Shown: positions 8,344 to 17,972, counted from the stretch's first letter. The stretch is 64,000 nucleotides of DNA from an uncultured Prevotellaceae bacterium (GCA_946402905.1 CAMIYC010000004.1:1-64000), one strand, 5' to 3'. Numbers and translations are program-made. The notes: generated by a model from the sequence alone, not told the origin.

Positions 8344-9933
8344 ATGAGCAACGGACTGTTACTATGGGTGGATGATGAAATAGAACTGCTCAAGGCCCAC
8401 ATCCTCTTCCTTCAGAAGAAAGGCTATGACGTGATCACCGTGAGCAACGGCACCGACGCTATCGACCAGTGCCGCCAACAAACCTTCGACCTGGTGCTTC
8501 TCGATGAGATGATGCCGGGCCTGTCGGGGCTTGAGACTCTCCAGAGCATCAAGGAGATCTCTCCAGCCACCCCCGTGGTGATGGTGACGAAAAGCGAAGA
8601 GGAGAACATCATGGACCAGGCCATCGGCTCGAAGATTGCCGACTACCTGATCAAGCCTGTCAACCCCATACAGATCCTGTCGACGCTGAAGAAAAACATC
8701 CACCGCAAGGAAATCGTCGCCGAGGTGACCCAAAGCGGCTATCAGCAAAACTTCATGGACATCTCGCTCAAGATATCCGACTGCAAGACCATCGACGACT
8801 GGGTAGACATCTATAAGCGACTTGTACACTGGGAACTGGAACTCAGCAGTGCCGACAGCAGCATGACCGAGATGCTCAGGACGCAAAAAGAAGATGCCAA
8901 CAACGGCTTCACCAAATTTATCAAGAACCACTACCTCTCATGGGTCGCTGCACCTTCAGGAGCGGGGCGCGCCACGATGTCACGACCTGCCGACAACGAC
9001 CGTCCCCTGATGAGCACCGACATCTTCAAGAAATCCGTCTTTCCCCTGCTCGACAACGGTGAGAAGGTTTTCTTCATCGTCATCGACAACTTCCGCTTAG
9101 ACCAATGGAGGATATTGTCTCAGGAAATCGGCGATCTGTTTGACATCGAAGAAAACCAGTATGTCAGCATCCTGCCCACCGCCACACAATACGCCCGTAA
9201 CGCCATCTTCAGCGGACTCATGCCTGTGCAGATTGCCAAAATGTTCCCAGACCTCTGGGTGGACGAAGACGAGGAGGAAGGCAAGAACCTCAACGAGGGG
9301 CCACTCATCCAGACCCAGCTGGAGCGTTATCGCAGGCGCAACACCTTCTCCTACAACAAAATCAACGACTCGTCGGGTGCAGAGAGTTTCATGCAGCAAT
9401 TCCGCAATCTGGAGAAAAACGACCTCAACGTGCTGGTCATCAACTTTATCGACATGCTCTCGCATGCCCGCACCGAGTCGAAGATGGTGCGCGAGCTGGC
9501 CAACAATGAGTCGGCCTACCGGAGCATCACGATCAGCTGGTTCCGCCATTCCTTCATGGCTGAGCTTTTCAGGATGCTCTCACAGTCCAACTACAAGATC
9601 ATCCTCACCACCGACCATGGCAGTATACGCGTCTCCAAGCCCACCAAGATCATCGGCGACCGCAACACCAACACCAACCTGCGGTACAAGCTGGGCAAAA
9701 ACCTGAGTTACAGCCAGAAGGATGTCTATGTGATCAAAGACCCCAAGCAAGCACAATTGCCAGCCCCCAACCTGAGCACAGCCTATGTCTTCGCCACAGG
9801 CACCGACTTCTTCGCCTACCCTAACAATTACAACTACTATGTGTCTTATTACAAGGATACTTTCCAGCACGGCGGTATATCACTGGAAGAAATGATCATA
9901 CCGCTCGTCACGCTGACACCACGCAAAAGATAA
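8344..9933 (+). CDS. porX: Response regulator PorX with PglZ domain (type IX secretion control)
   Basis: 529 residues. Residues 1-125 form a receiver domain with acidic pocket D10-D11, phosphoacceptor D54 (LVLLDEMMPG) and a conserved Lys in YLIKPVNP. The C-terminal two thirds is a PglZ/alkaline-phosphatase-superfamily domain with metal-site motifs FIVIDNFRLDQW and LTTDHGS. This REC-PglZ architecture is that of PorX, which with PorY controls type IX secretion genes and, in characterised relatives, binds metal and acts on oligonucleotides. No porY is present in the window. It sits between porW and tsaE with 12- and 6-bp gaps. Confidence 0.93.
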   Translation: MSNGLLLWVDDEIELLKAHILFLQKKGYDVITVSNGTDAIDQCRQQTFDLVLLDEMMPGLSGLETLQSIKEISPATPVVMVTKSEEENIMDQAIGSKIADYLIKPVNPIQILSTLKKNIHRKEIVAEVTQSGYQQNFMDISLKISDCKTIDDWVDIYKRLVHWELELSSADSSMTEMLRTQKEDANNGFTKFIKNHYLSWVAAPSGAGRATMSRPADNDRPLMSTDIFKKSVFPLLDNGEKVFFIVIDNFRLDQWRILSQEIGDLFDIEENQYVSILPTATQYARNAIFSGLMPVQIAKMFPDLWVDEDEEEGKNLNEGPLIQTQLERYRRRNTFSYNKINDSSGAESFMQQFRNLEKNDLNVLVINFIDMLSHARTESKMVRELANNESAYRSITISWFRHSFMAELFRMLSQSNYKIILTTDHGSIRVSKPTKIIGDRNTNTNLRYKLGKNLSYSQKDVYVIKDPKQAQLPAPNLSTAYVFATGTDFFAYPNNYNYYVSYYKDTFQHGGISLEEMIIPLVTLTPRKR

Positions 9934-9939
9934 AACGAC

Positions 9940-10353
9940 ATGACCATCAGAATCGAAAGCATCGAAAAAATCGGCGAAGCCGCCAAAGCCTTCATCGGAG
10001 AGATGGGCGAGCGCACGATCTTCGCCTTCTACGGCAAGATGGGCGCCGGCAAGACCACCTTCATCAAAGCCATCTGCCAGGAACTGGGTGTAGAGGATGT
10101 CATCACCTCGCCTACCTTTGCCATTGTCAATGAGTACCGCTCGGCCTCCACCAGCGAATTGATCTACCACTTCGACTTCTACCGCATCAAGAAGATAGAG
10201 GAAGTCTATGACATGGGCTATGAGGATTATTTCTACAGCGGTGCGCTCTGCTTCATCGAGTGGCCCGAACTGATAGAGGAACTGCTCCCCGACGATGCCG
10301 TGAAGGTAAAGATAGAAGAGACTGCGGACGGCAGGATCGTGGAGATGGAATAA
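9940..10353 (+). CDS. tsaE: tRNA threonylcarbamoyladenosine biosynthesis ATPase TsaE
   Basis: 137-residue P-loop protein with Walker A GKMGAGKT (32-39), a [11 protein letters not shown] switch and FDFYRI / FIEWPE motifs typical of TsaE (YjeE). TsaE works with TsaB and TsaD to place t6A at position 37 of ANN-decoding tRNAs. It is the last gene of the aroA-porWX operon and is followed at once by a strong hairpin. Confidence 0.95.
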   Translation: MTIRIESIEKIGEAAKAFIGEMGERTIFAFYGKMGAGKTTFIKAICQELGVEDVITSPTFAIVNEYRSASTSELIYHFDFYRIKKIEEVYDMGYEDYFYSGALCFIEWPELIEELLPDDAVKVKIEETADGRIVEME

Positions 10354-10355
10354 AA

Positions 10356-10381
10356 ACTCCGGGCACATGAGTGCCCGGAGT
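10356..10381. terminator. Hairpin terminator after tsaE
   Basis: ACTCCGGGCAC-atga-GTGCCCGGAGT is a perfect 11-bp stem with a 4-nt loop, 3 bp after the tsaE stop. It has no T tract but lies between convergent genes, so it may act in both directions. Confidence 0.75.
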
Positions 10382-10387
10382 AATCAG

Positions 10388-10468
10388 AGTACTCAGAGTT
10401 TTCAGAATACTCAGAATACTCAGAGTTTTCAGAGTACTCAGAATACTCAGAGTTTTCAGAGTACTCTG
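10388..10468. repeat. 9-bp tandem array, nine units
   Basis: Nine contiguous 9-bp units of A(G/A)T(A/T)(C/T)TCAG (agtactcag, agttttcag, aatactcag) lie between the tsaE terminator and the trxA stop. A further degenerate unit runs into the last codon of trxA. Confidence 0.85.
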
Positions 10469-10475
10469 AGAGTTC

Positions 10476-10790
10476 TCAGAGGAGAGCTTTGATTTTCTCT
10501 TCAAACTTGGCCTTGTTGGCAGCTCCTACCATTTTGTCGACGAGCTGTCCGCCCTTGAAGAAGAGCACGGTGGGAATATTGCGCACGCCATACTCAAAAG
10601 CGACATCGTCGTTTTCCTCGACGTCGCACTTACCTACTACGATCTTGCCGTCATACTCCTCGGCCAGCTCGGAGATGATGGGTGCAATCATCTTGCAGGG
10701 TCCGCACCATGTGGCCCAGAGGTCAACTACCAGAGGTAACTCCCCATTCTTATAACTCTCGAAATTCTCGGTTGTGATTGTAACTTCCAT
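10476..10790 (-). CDS. trxA: Thioredoxin
   Basis: 104-residue protein with the redox site WCGPC at 28-32 and the cis-Pro segment RNIPTVLFFKGGQ, the normal length and fold of cytoplasmic thioredoxin. It reduces protein disulfides using electrons from thioredoxin reductase. It lies 64 bp downstream of dnaE on the same strand and may be co-transcribed. Its 3' end runs into the 9-bp tandem array. Confidence 0.95.
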   Translation of the reverse strand: MEVTITTENFESYKNGELPLVVDLWATWCGPCKMIAPIISELAEEYDGKIVVGKCDVEENDDVAFEYGVRNIPTVLFFKGGQLVDKMVGAANKAKFEEKIKALL

Positions 10791-10854
10791 TGTAAATGCT
10801 TATTTGATGTGATAAATAATTCCTCAGTTTTACATTGACAAAAAGTATGCCATT

Positions 10855-13800
10855 TCAGTTGATGTAATAATTGATGCCTTCGTTTTGCTCTATAAACAAC
10901 ATGAGCTGATGGGTCAGCTCCACTTTGCGCGCCTTGCTCCTCAACTGTATGGTGCCTCTGCCCCCAGCGTCGTGAATCTGGAAATAAAGCGCGGTCTCAC
11001 CAGGATTCTCCGTCACCAAGGTGGCCAGGTCGGTCACCATCTGACTATTGATGCGGTCGCTGTTGAGCACGATGGTCATCTTGTCGATGCTTTTCTCCTT
11101 GACGGTGTGCATATACTGGATATCCCCTATGCGCATTTCGTAGAGATTGCTTCCACGGAATCGCGGTGCCATCTTGGCTGTGATATAGACGGTCGACGAC
11201 TCCACGAGCATGCCTCGCCACTTGCCCCATTCCTCGCCGAAAAGAGCCAGCTCGCCAGAGCCGTTGAAGTCTTCGATGGTCACGATGCCGAAGGGGTTGC
11301 CATTCTTTGCGAAGCGCGACTTCACGCTGGTCACCACCCCGCCAAAGGTCACCGACTCCCGCTTGGAGAGTTCCTCTTTGTCGTCGAGTTCGGTGCAAGA
11401 GGTGTTGCACATGTGGTTGAGCACCATGCTATACTCGTCGAGGGGATGTGCGGAGAGATAGATGCCCACCAGGTCGCGCTCCCGGTTGAGCCGCTCGATG
11501 TTGCTCCACGGCTCTGCCTCGGGCACCGGAGGTGTGGCTATCTCCACCGTGTCGCTGCCAAAGAGCGACATCTGCGCCTGCATCTGCTCGTTCTGATAGA
11601 CCTGCCCGAAGCGCACCAGTGTGTCGAGGAAGACATCCCCCTTGGCATTAGAGGCGAGGTAACGCTCGCGTGCGATGTTGAAGCTGTCGAACCCGCCGCT
11701 GAGCGCAAGGCTCTCGAAGGCTTTCTTGTTGACGGCAGAGAGGTTGACCCGCTTGGCCACATCGAAGATGTCGGCATAAGGCCCGTTTTTCTCCCGCTCT
11801 GAGATGATGGCTTCAGCAGCGGCTCCCCCCATGCCCTTGATGGCAGCCAGTCCGAAGCGGATGGCTCCCTCTTTGTTGACGCTGAACTTATGCCGGCTCT
11901 CGTTGACATCAGGGCCGAGGGTCTCGATGCCCATCGCCTTGCATTCATCCATCAGTTTGGTGATTTCAGTAATATTGTCGAGGTTGCGGCTCATCACGGC
12001 AGCCATGTACTCGGCGGGATAATGCGCCTTGAGATAGGCCGTCTGATAGGCCACCCATGAATAGCAGGTGGCGTGGCTCTTATTGAAAGCATAGGATGCA
12101 AATTTCTTCCAGTCTTCCCATATCTTGTTGAGCACCTTATGATCGTGGCCATTTTTCTCACCACCCTTGTAGAAGAGTCCCTCCAGCTCGTTCATCTTGT
12201 CGATCTGCTTCTTTCCCATCGCCTTACGGAGCGTGTCGCTCTGACCGCGGGTGAAATCAGCCAACTGTCTGGAGAGGAGCATCACCTGCTCCTGATAGAC
12301 GGTGATGCCATAGGTGTCTTTGAGATATTTCTCCATGCATGGGATATCGTATGATATCTTCGATGGATCTTTCTTTCGAGAGATGAAGTCGGGAATATAG
12401 TCCATAGGTCCAGGACGGTAGAGCGCGTTCATAGCGATGAGGTCTTCAAAGACCGAAGGCTGCAGCTCACGCAGATATTTCTGCATGCCGGCCGACTCAA
12501 ACTGGAAGGTGCCGATGGTGCGCCCCTCGCAATAGAGCTTATAAGTGAGCGGGTCGTCGATGGGAATCGTCTCCAGGTCGATGACCTTTCCTGTCGACTG
12601 CCTGATATTCTCGACAGCCTCTTTCAGTATGGAGAGCGTCTTCAGTCCGAGGAAGTCCATCTTGATCAGGCCCGTCTCCTCAATCACGTGTCCGTCGTAT
12701 TGTGTGCAGAGGAGCTTGTGGCCTGGGTCGGCCTTGTCTTCTGCTGTCGATACAGGCACCCAGTCGCTGATGGCATCGCGGCAGATGATGGTGCCACAGG
12801 CATGTATGCCGGTGTTGCGCACGGTGCCCTCAAGCATGCGGGCGTATTTGATGGTGTTACGCTCCCGTATGTCCTGAGAGACCTCTGCCTCCCGCAGTTC
12901 TGGCACACACTTGATCGCATTGTCGAGATTCATCTTCAGCCCGTCGGGCAGACGGTCGGGAATGGCCTTGCAGAGGCGGTTGGCCTCCTCGAGGGGCAGT
13001 TTTTCCACGCGTGCCACGTCTTTGAGTGAGTTTTTGGTTGCCATACTGCCATAGGTGATGATATGCGCCACTTTGTCATGCCCGTATTTGTCTTCCACCC
13101 ATTCGAGCACCTTGCCCCGGCCGTCGTCGTCGAAGTCGGTGTCGATATCAGGCAGAGAGATACGGTCGGGGTTGAGGAATCGCTCGAAAAGCAAGTCGTA
13201 TTTGATGGGGTCGATCTGGGTGATGCCCAGGCAATAGGCCACCACCGAACCGGCAGCGGAGCCACGCCCCGGCCCCACCATGACGCCCAGGTCTTTGCGC
13301 GCCGCATTGATAAAGTCCTGCACGATGAGGAAGTAGCCAGGGAATCCCATGGTCTTCATCACATGGAGCTCAAACTTCACGCGCTCGCTCACCTCCTCGG
13401 GTATGGGGTCGCCATAGAGGCGCCGCGCTCCGTCATAGGCAAGTTTGCCCAGGTAGTCGGCCTCAAACTTGATGCGGTAGATCTTGTCGTATCCGCCGAG
13501 CTTCTTGATTTTTTTCTCTCCCTCCTCACGCGACATGATCTCGTTGCCGTTTTCATCACGTGTGAACTCCTCGAAGAGCTGCTCCTCGGTATACTTGCGA
13601 CGCACATCCTCCTCGGTGCCGAAGCTCTCGGGTATGGGGAAGAAGGGCATGATGGGCGCATGGTCGATGGAATAGGTCTCCACCTTGTCGAGCACCTCGC
13701 AGGTGTTCTCCAGGGCTTCCGGCACATCGGCGAATACCTCGTTCATCTCCTCACGTGTCTTAAACCACTCCTGCTTGGAGTATAGCATGCGGTTGGGGTC

Positions 13801-14559
13801 GTCAAGGTCTTTGCCGGTAGCCAGACAGAGCAGATGGTCGTGAGCCTCGGCATTGTCTTTGTCTACAAAATGAGAGTCGTTGGTGCAGACGAGTTTGATG
13901 CCATACTCCGCTGCCAGCTCGACCAGCACTTTATTGGCCCGCTGCTGCAGAGGGTAGGTCTCGCGGTTGGCCCGTATGGTGGGGTCTTTCACCTCATGGC
14001 GCTGCAGCTCCAGATAGTAGTCGTCGCCCCAGAGACGCTTGTGCCACTCTATGGCCTCGCGTGCTCCTGCGATGTCGCCCTTGAGTATCTTGTCGGGCAC
14101 CTCGCCGGCGATACACGCTGAGCAGACGATGAGTCCCTCATGATACTTCTCGAGATCTGCGCGGTCGGTACGCGGGCGCATATAGAAGCCGTCGACCCAG
14201 GAGCGCGACACCAGTTTGATGAGGTTCTTGTATCCCTGATAGTTCTTGGCCAACACAATGAGGTGCCAGCCACCCTGGTCGTGCATCTCCTTGACGCGGT
14301 CGGCCTTGGTGCGCCGCGCCACATACATCTCGCAGCCGAAGATGGGTTTGAACTCCGGTTTGCCGCTCTCCCGCAGCTTGGCATTGACCTTCTTGCAATA
14401 ATTGAACAACTCCTTCACACCCATCATGTTGCCATGATCGGTGATGGCCATCCCCCTCATGCCGTCAGCGACGGCTTTGTCGACCAGTTTCTTGATGCTC
14501 GACTGTCCGTCGAGGATGGAATAATAAGTATGTACGTGTAGGTGAACGAAATCCTTCAT
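10855..14559 (-). CDS. dnaE: DNA polymerase III alpha subunit
   Basis: 1234-residue replicative polymerase of the DnaE1 type. The N-terminal PHP domain starts FVHLHVHTYYSILDGQ. The palm contains GRGSAAGS and LPDIDTDFDDDGR (about 465-480), whose Asp residues bind the catalytic metals. A C-terminal OB fold (VTFGGVVTSVKSRF...IVTIEDFNGSGELALF) follows near 1080. The last segment is a short conserved tail. The ATG at 14557-14559 is 13 nt from the predicted transcription start. Confidence 0.97.
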   Translation of the reverse strand: MKDFVHLHVHTYYSILDGQSSIKKLVDKAVADGMRGMAITDHGNMMGVKELFNYCKKVNAKLRESGKPEFKPIFGCEMYVARRTKADRVKEMHDQGGWHLIVLAKNYQGYKNLIKLVSRSWVDGFYMRPRTDRADLEKYHEGLIVCSACIAGEVPDKILKGDIAGAREAIEWHKRLWGDDYYLELQRHEVKDPTIRANRETYPLQQRANKVLVELAAEYGIKLVCTNDSHFVDKDNAEAHDHLLCLATGKDLDDPNRMLYSKQEWFKTREEMNEVFADVPEALENTCEVLDKVETYSIDHAPIMPFFPIPESFGTEEDVRRKYTEEQLFEEFTRDENGNEIMSREEGEKKIKKLGGYDKIYRIKFEADYLGKLAYDGARRLYGDPIPEEVSERVKFELHVMKTMGFPGYFLIVQDFINAARKDLGVMVGPGRGSAAGSVVAYCLGITQIDPIKYDLLFERFLNPDRISLPDIDTDFDDDGRGKVLEWVEDKYGHDKVAHIITYGSMATKNSLKDVARVEKLPLEEANRLCKAIPDRLPDGLKMNLDNAIKCVPELREAEVSQDIRERNTIKYARMLEGTVRNTGIHACGTIICRDAISDWVPVSTAEDKADPGHKLLCTQYDGHVIEETGLIKMDFLGLKTLSILKEAVENIRQSTGKVIDLETIPIDDPLTYKLYCEGRTIGTFQFESAGMQKYLRELQPSVFEDLIAMNALYRPGPMDYIPDFISRKKDPSKISYDIPCMEKYLKDTYGITVYQEQVMLLSRQLADFTRGQSDTLRKAMGKKQIDKMNELEGLFYKGGEKNGHDHKVLNKIWEDWKKFASYAFNKSHATCYSWVAYQTAYLKAHYPAEYMAAVMSRNLDNITEITKLMDECKAMGIETLGPDVNESRHKFSVNKEGAIRFGLAAIKGMGGAAAEAIISEREKNGPYADIFDVAKRVNLSAVNKKAFESLALSGGFDSFNIARERYLASNAKGDVFLDTLVRFGQVYQNEQMQAQMSLFGSDTVEIATPPVPEAEPWSNIERLNRERDLVGIYLSAHPLDEYSMVLNHMCNTSCTELDDKEELSKRESVTFGGVVTSVKSRFAKNGNPFGIVTIEDFNGSGELALFGEEWGKWRGMLVESSTVYITAKMAPRFRGSNLYEMRIGDIQYMHTVKEKSIDKMTIVLNSDRINSQMVTDLATLVTENPGETALYFQIHDAGGRGTIQLRSKARKVELTHQLMLFIEQNEGINYYIN

Positions 14560-14574
14560 AAGCTAATTGGAGTC

Positions 14575-14606
14575 CAAAGATACGTCTAAAAGTTGACACA
14601 GCCAAA
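14575..14606 (-). promoter_or_regulatory. dnaE promoter
   Basis: On the minus strand TTTG (14603-14606), a 20-bp spacer and TATCTTTG (14575-14582) match the Bacteroidota consensus. It lies back to back with the psd promoter. Confidence 0.75.
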
Positions 14607-14622
14607 AGATATTGCGGAAAAA

Positions 14623-14654
14623 TTTGCTGATGTGGTAAAAAAGAATTACCTTTG
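14623..14654 (+). promoter_or_regulatory. psd-pssA promoter
   Basis: TTTG at 14623-14626, a 20-bp spacer and TACCTTTG at 14647-14654. The two divergent -33 boxes are 16 bp apart, so polymerase binding at dnaE and psd may compete. Confidence 0.75.
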
Positions 14655-14680
14655 CAATTCGAAACGACATCATCAGCAAG

Positions 14681-15385
14681 ATGGGACGGAGAATAAGGAA
14701 ACTGAAAAGACAGAGAATTCACAGCGAGGGAAACGACACTCTGATATACAGCCTGTTTATCATTGTGGCCATCGCGGTGCTTCTATGGCGATTATTAGAC
14801 ACGAAAATACCCTTTTGGTGCTTTGTGGGAGTATTCACCATCATTTATGGCATTGTACTTAACTTCTTCCGCTGCCCCATCCGCTTCCTCGATTTTGACA
14901 CCGACGTACACGACCCGGAGAAAGTGGTGGTGGCTCCCGCCGACGGCAAGATTGTAGTGGTAGAGGAGGTGCAGGAAGACGAGTATTTCCATGAGCGCCG
15001 GCTGATGATTTCCATCTTCATGAGTTTGTTTAATGTACATGCCAACTGGTTTCCCGTGAGCGGTAAAGTCAAGCTCGTGAAGCATCAGGACGGCAATTTC
15101 CATAAGGCATGGCTCCCCAAGGCCAGCGAGGAGAACGAGCACGCCGACGTGATCATCGAGACGGCCGACGGCACACAGGTGCTCTGCCGCCAGATTGCCG
15201 GTGCCGTGGCACGCCGCATCGTGACCTATGCCAAGGAGGGTGAGGACTGCGAGATCGACGACCACCTGGGCTTCATCAAGTTCGGCTCCCGTGTAGATGT
15301 CTACCTGCCGCTGGACAGCGAGGTATATGTGAAGATGGGACAGACGACCACCGGCGACCAAACGATCATTGCCAAACTGAAATAG
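14681..15385 (+). CDS. psd: Phosphatidylserine decarboxylase proenzyme
   Basis: Decarboxylates phosphatidylserine to phosphatidylethanolamine at the inner membrane. The 234-residue protein is the short (PSD-B-like) type, with two membrane segments at about 21-37 and 45-62. Key features are [12 protein letters not shown] (85-96), [11 protein letters not shown] (118-128) and the autocleavage site FGS near Gly202-Ser203, where Ser becomes the pyruvoyl group. pssA starts 2 bp after its stop, so substrate maker and user are coupled. Confidence 0.93.
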   Translation: MGRRIRKLKRQRIHSEGNDTLIYSLFIIVAIAVLLWRLLDTKIPFWCFVGVFTIIYGIVLNFFRCPIRFLDFDTDVHDPEKVVVAPADGKIVVVEEVQEDEYFHERRLMISIFMSLFNVHANWFPVSGKVKLVKHQDGNFHKAWLPKASEENEHADVIIETADGTQVLCRQIAGAVARRIVTYAKEGEDCEIDDHLGFIKFGSRVDVYLPLDSEVYVKMGQTTTGDQTIIAKLK

Positions 15386-15387
15386 CC

Positions 15388-16095
15388 ATGGCCAACATCA
15401 TCACCCGCCAGATACCCAACACCATCACTTGCTGCAACCTCATCTCAGGCTGCATCGCCGTATCTTATGCCTTCGCCGGGCAGCAGACCATGGCCCTGGC
15501 CTTTATCATCTTAGGAGCCGTCTTCGACTTTTTCGACGGCATGAGTGCCCGGCTGCTCAAAGTGTCGTCGCCTATCGGCAAGGAGCTGGACTCGCTGGCC
15601 GACGACGTGACCTTCGGCGTGGCTCCCGCCACGATGGTGTTTACACTGCTCTGGGAGATGAAGTATCCCGCGCAGCTGGACGGCCTGAGGGGCATCCTGC
15701 CCTACTTTGCCTTTCTCATTGCTGCTTTCTCTGCCTTGCGGCTTGCCAAATTCAATCTCGACGAACGTCAGACGACCTCTTTCATCGGGCTTCCGACGCC
15801 TGCCAATGCGCTGTTCTGGGGGTCGCTCATCGTGGGTGGCGGTGCCCGTCTGGAGCACAGTGTCTACGCGCTGCCAGCCATCCTGGCCCTCATCATCCTG
15901 AGCTGCTGGCTGCTGGTGGCCGAGGTGCCGATGTTTGCCCTGAAATTCAAACAATGGGGATGGCGCGGCAACGAGGTGAAATATATCTTTATCATCAGCT
16001 GCATCCCCCTGCTTGTCTTCCTGCGCGTATCAGCCTTCGCGGTCATCATCGCCTGGTATGTGATCCTGTCGATATGGGTGAACAGAAAAGCATAA
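15388..16095 (+). CDS. pssA: CDP-diacylglycerol-serine O-phosphatidyltransferase
   Basis: Makes phosphatidylserine from CDP-diacylglycerol and serine, feeding Psd. The 235-residue protein is an integral membrane enzyme. It contains the exact CDP-alcohol phosphotransferase motif DG-x2-AR-x8-G-x3-D-x3-D from Asp50 to Asp72 (DGMSARLLKVSSPIGKELDS...), followed by several hydrophobic helices. Confidence 0.95.
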   Translation: MANIITRQIPNTITCCNLISGCIAVSYAFAGQQTMALAFIILGAVFDFFDGMSARLLKVSSPIGKELDSLADDVTFGVAPATMVFTLLWEMKYPAQLDGLRGILPYFAFLIAAFSALRLAKFNLDERQTTSFIGLPTPANALFWGSLIVGGGARLEHSVYALPAILALIILSCWLLVAEVPMFALKFKQWGWRGNEVKYIFIISCIPLLVFLRVSAFAVIIAWYVILSIWVNRKA

Positions 16096-16109
16096 ACGCC
16101 GCATAGCCC

Positions 16110-16391
16110 ATGTTTCTCATCAATATCCTGCTCTTCCTCTTTCTTTTTATCCTGATCTCGGGCATTATCACCGTGGTCAGAATCGTATGGCGCATCCGCC
16201 AGATGCACCGCCAGATGAAAGAGCAGTTCGGACAGGGCACCGCCTCTGCCCGAAACAGGCAGACACACACCTCCAGCCGTCAGACAACCAACGGCGAGAC
16301 GATCACCGACACCCGAGACCCACAGAAAGCCAACCGCAAGGTAATCGCTGATGACGAAGGCGAATATATCGACTTCGTGGAAGAAAAATAG
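16110..16391 (+). CDS. DUF4834-type small membrane protein
   Basis: 93 residues: one N-terminal membrane helix (about 3-26), a basic RIRQMHRQMKEQ helix, a polar linker and the conserved-looking end KVIADDEGEYIDFVEEK. Small proteins of this layout (DUF4834) are often found after pssA in Bacteroidota; the function is unknown. It lies 14 bp after pssA, and its stop codon is inside the terminator stem. Confidence 0.7.
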   Translation: MFLINILLFLFLFILISGIITVVRIVWRIRQMHRQMKEQFGQGTASARNRQTHTSSRQTTNGETITDTRDPQKANRKVIADDEGEYIDFVEEK

Positions 16392-16435
16392 CTCAAGAAT
16401 TCTCCTTGAGGCGGGACTAATTGTTGAGCTATTTT
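16385..16435. terminator. Bidirectional terminator between DUF4834 gene and pyrH
   Basis: aaaatagctcaa (16385-16396) and ttgagctatttt (16424-16435) form a 12-bp stem with an inner CTCAAG/CTTGAG hairpin. T-rich or A-rich ends on both sides suit the convergent genes. Confidence 0.7.
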
Positions 16436-16464
16436 GAAATGTTATGTCAAGGAATCGCGACTCC

Positions 16465-17175
16465 TCAACTATGTACGTAAGTTCCGATAGGCTCTCCTTC
16501 GATTACCTTTTTCAGATTGCCCACCACATCCATGTTGAAGACGTAAATAGGCAAGTGATTGTCATTGCACATCACCACTGCCGAGAGGTCCATCACCTTC
16601 AGGCCACGTGCCAGGATCTCATTGTAAGTGATGTCGTCGAACTTGACCGCCGTGGGGTCTTTCTCCGGGTCGGCAGTATAGATGCCGTCTACACGAGTGC
16701 CCTTGAGCATCACGTCGGCCTCTATCTCCACGCCACGGAGCGACGAACCGGTATCGGTGGTGAAATAGGGCGATCCTGTACCTGCCGAGAAGATGCACAC
16801 CTTGCCGGCCTCCATCTCTTCGATGGCCTTCCATTTGGAATAGAACTCGCCAATCGGTTCCATACGGATGGCAGTGAGCACTTTGTTGGCCACTCCCTCG
16901 GAAGTGAGTGCCGAACTGAGAGCGAGCGAGTTGATCACGGTGGCGAGCATACCCATCTGGTCGCCCTTGACCCGGTCGAAGCCCTTGGTGGCACCACTCA
17001 GCCCTCGGAAGATGTTGCCTCCGCCTATCACGATACCGATCTGTACACCCATCTCATGCACCTCCTTGATCTGACGCGCATAGTCTGCCAGTCGCTGAGG
17101 GTCGATGCCGTAGCCCTGGCTGCCCATGAGGCTCTCGCCACTGAGCTTCAGAAGAATTCTTTTAAATCTTGCCAT
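16465..17175 (-). CDS. pyrH: UMP kinase
   Basis: Hexameric bacterial UMP kinase of the amino-acid-kinase fold, converting UMP to UDP. The ATG at 17173-17175 (MARFKRILLKLSGESL) gives 236 residues; an upstream TTG in frame is less likely. Diagnostic parts are KLSGESLMG, the glycine loop VIGGGNIFRG and the nucleotide site GTGSPYFTTDTGSSLR. It is the third gene of yraN-birA-pyrH, 51 bp after birA. Confidence 0.95.
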   Translation of the reverse strand: MARFKRILLKLSGESLMGSQGYGIDPQRLADYARQIKEVHEMGVQIGIVIGGGNIFRGLSGATKGFDRVKGDQMGMLATVINSLALSSALTSEGVANKVLTAIRMEPIGEFYSKWKAIEEMEAGKVCIFSAGTGSPYFTTDTGSSLRGVEIEADVMLKGTRVDGIYTADPEKDPTAVKFDDITYNEILARGLKVMDLSAVVMCNDNHLPIYVFNMDVVGNLKKVIEGEPIGTYVHS

Positions 17176-17226
17176 GATATCTATCAATTAATTATGTAAT
17201 ATGTATTGCAAATGATGAATTGTCTG

Positions 17227-17967
17227 CTACGAATTGCCAATGACGAATCTCACCTCCTTGAACGCATAGGCACGCAACAGCCCGGTCTCATCACGCAAGA
17301 CGAGGTGACCATCGTCCTCGACATGGTCGATGACAGCCCTGAATGTGCCCTTGGCATCCTCATAAGTATAAAATCCCTGCCGCCTGTAGAGCCTGTCATG
17401 ATATAGTGCAGACACCTTGGCGGCATCCCCCCACTCTATCATACCCAGATAATGTTCGAGAGCATTGAGTGTGCGCTGCAACACTTCGTCGAGATTCGTC
17501 TCCACCCCCATTATCTGAAAAAGCGACACGGGGTTGGGCGCATCGCTGTGAAACACTCGCTGATTGACATTGATACCGATGCCATAGACACAACGCCTCA
17601 TGCCATGTGCCGAGACGGCCGTCTCTATGAGCGTGCCACTGATCTTGCGGTCATGCCAGTAGACATCATTGGGCCACTTCAGCGAGATGCCGTCGGTATA
17701 AGCCGAGAGGGCATCGCCCACGGCCAGTGCTCCGGCCTCGGACAATACGAACTGCCGTGCGACGGGTACATTGCGCGGCACGACCCCTACGCTGAAGAGC
17801 AGGTTCTGCGCGGGCTCACTCTCCCAGCTATTGGTGCCCTGCCCCCGTCCTGCCGTCTGATAGTCAGCCACCACGACGGTGAGGCAGTCATCAGCCAGCG
17901 GTCCGAGGTCACGCAGATAACGGTTGGTGGAGTCGGTCTCCTCGAGATGTATGACGGTGGTGCGCAT
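17227..17967 (-). CDS. birA: Biotin-[acetyl-CoA-carboxylase] ligase, monofunctional
   Basis: Attaches biotin to the carrier domain of biotin-dependent carboxylases. 246 residues from the ATG at 17965-17967. Motifs are EETDSTN (9-15), the ATP/biotin loop TAGRGQGTNSWES (38-50), KWPNDVYW (97-104) with Lys108 and GIGINVN. There is no N-terminal helix-turn-helix, so it is not a BirA repressor. The frame is open upstream, but that part is antiphase to yraN and not coding. Confidence 0.92.
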   Translation of the reverse strand: MRTTVIHLEETDSTNRYLRDLGPLADDCLTVVVADYQTAGRGQGTNSWESEPAQNLLFSVGVVPRNVPVARQFVLSEAGALAVGDALSAYTDGISLKWPNDVYWHDRKISGTLIETAVSAHGMRRCVYGIGINVNQRVFHSDAPNPVSLFQIMGVETNLDEVLQRTLNALEHYLGMIEWGDAAKVSALYHDRLYRRQGFYTYEDAKGTFRAVIDHVEDDGHLVLRDETGLLRAYAFKEVRFVIGNS

Positions 17968-17972
17968 AGTAT

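Noticed and set aside
10388..10468. Possible CRISPR array
   Set aside because: 9-bp contiguous units without spacers; the same holds for the 16-bp array at 35546-35632. No cas genes in the window.
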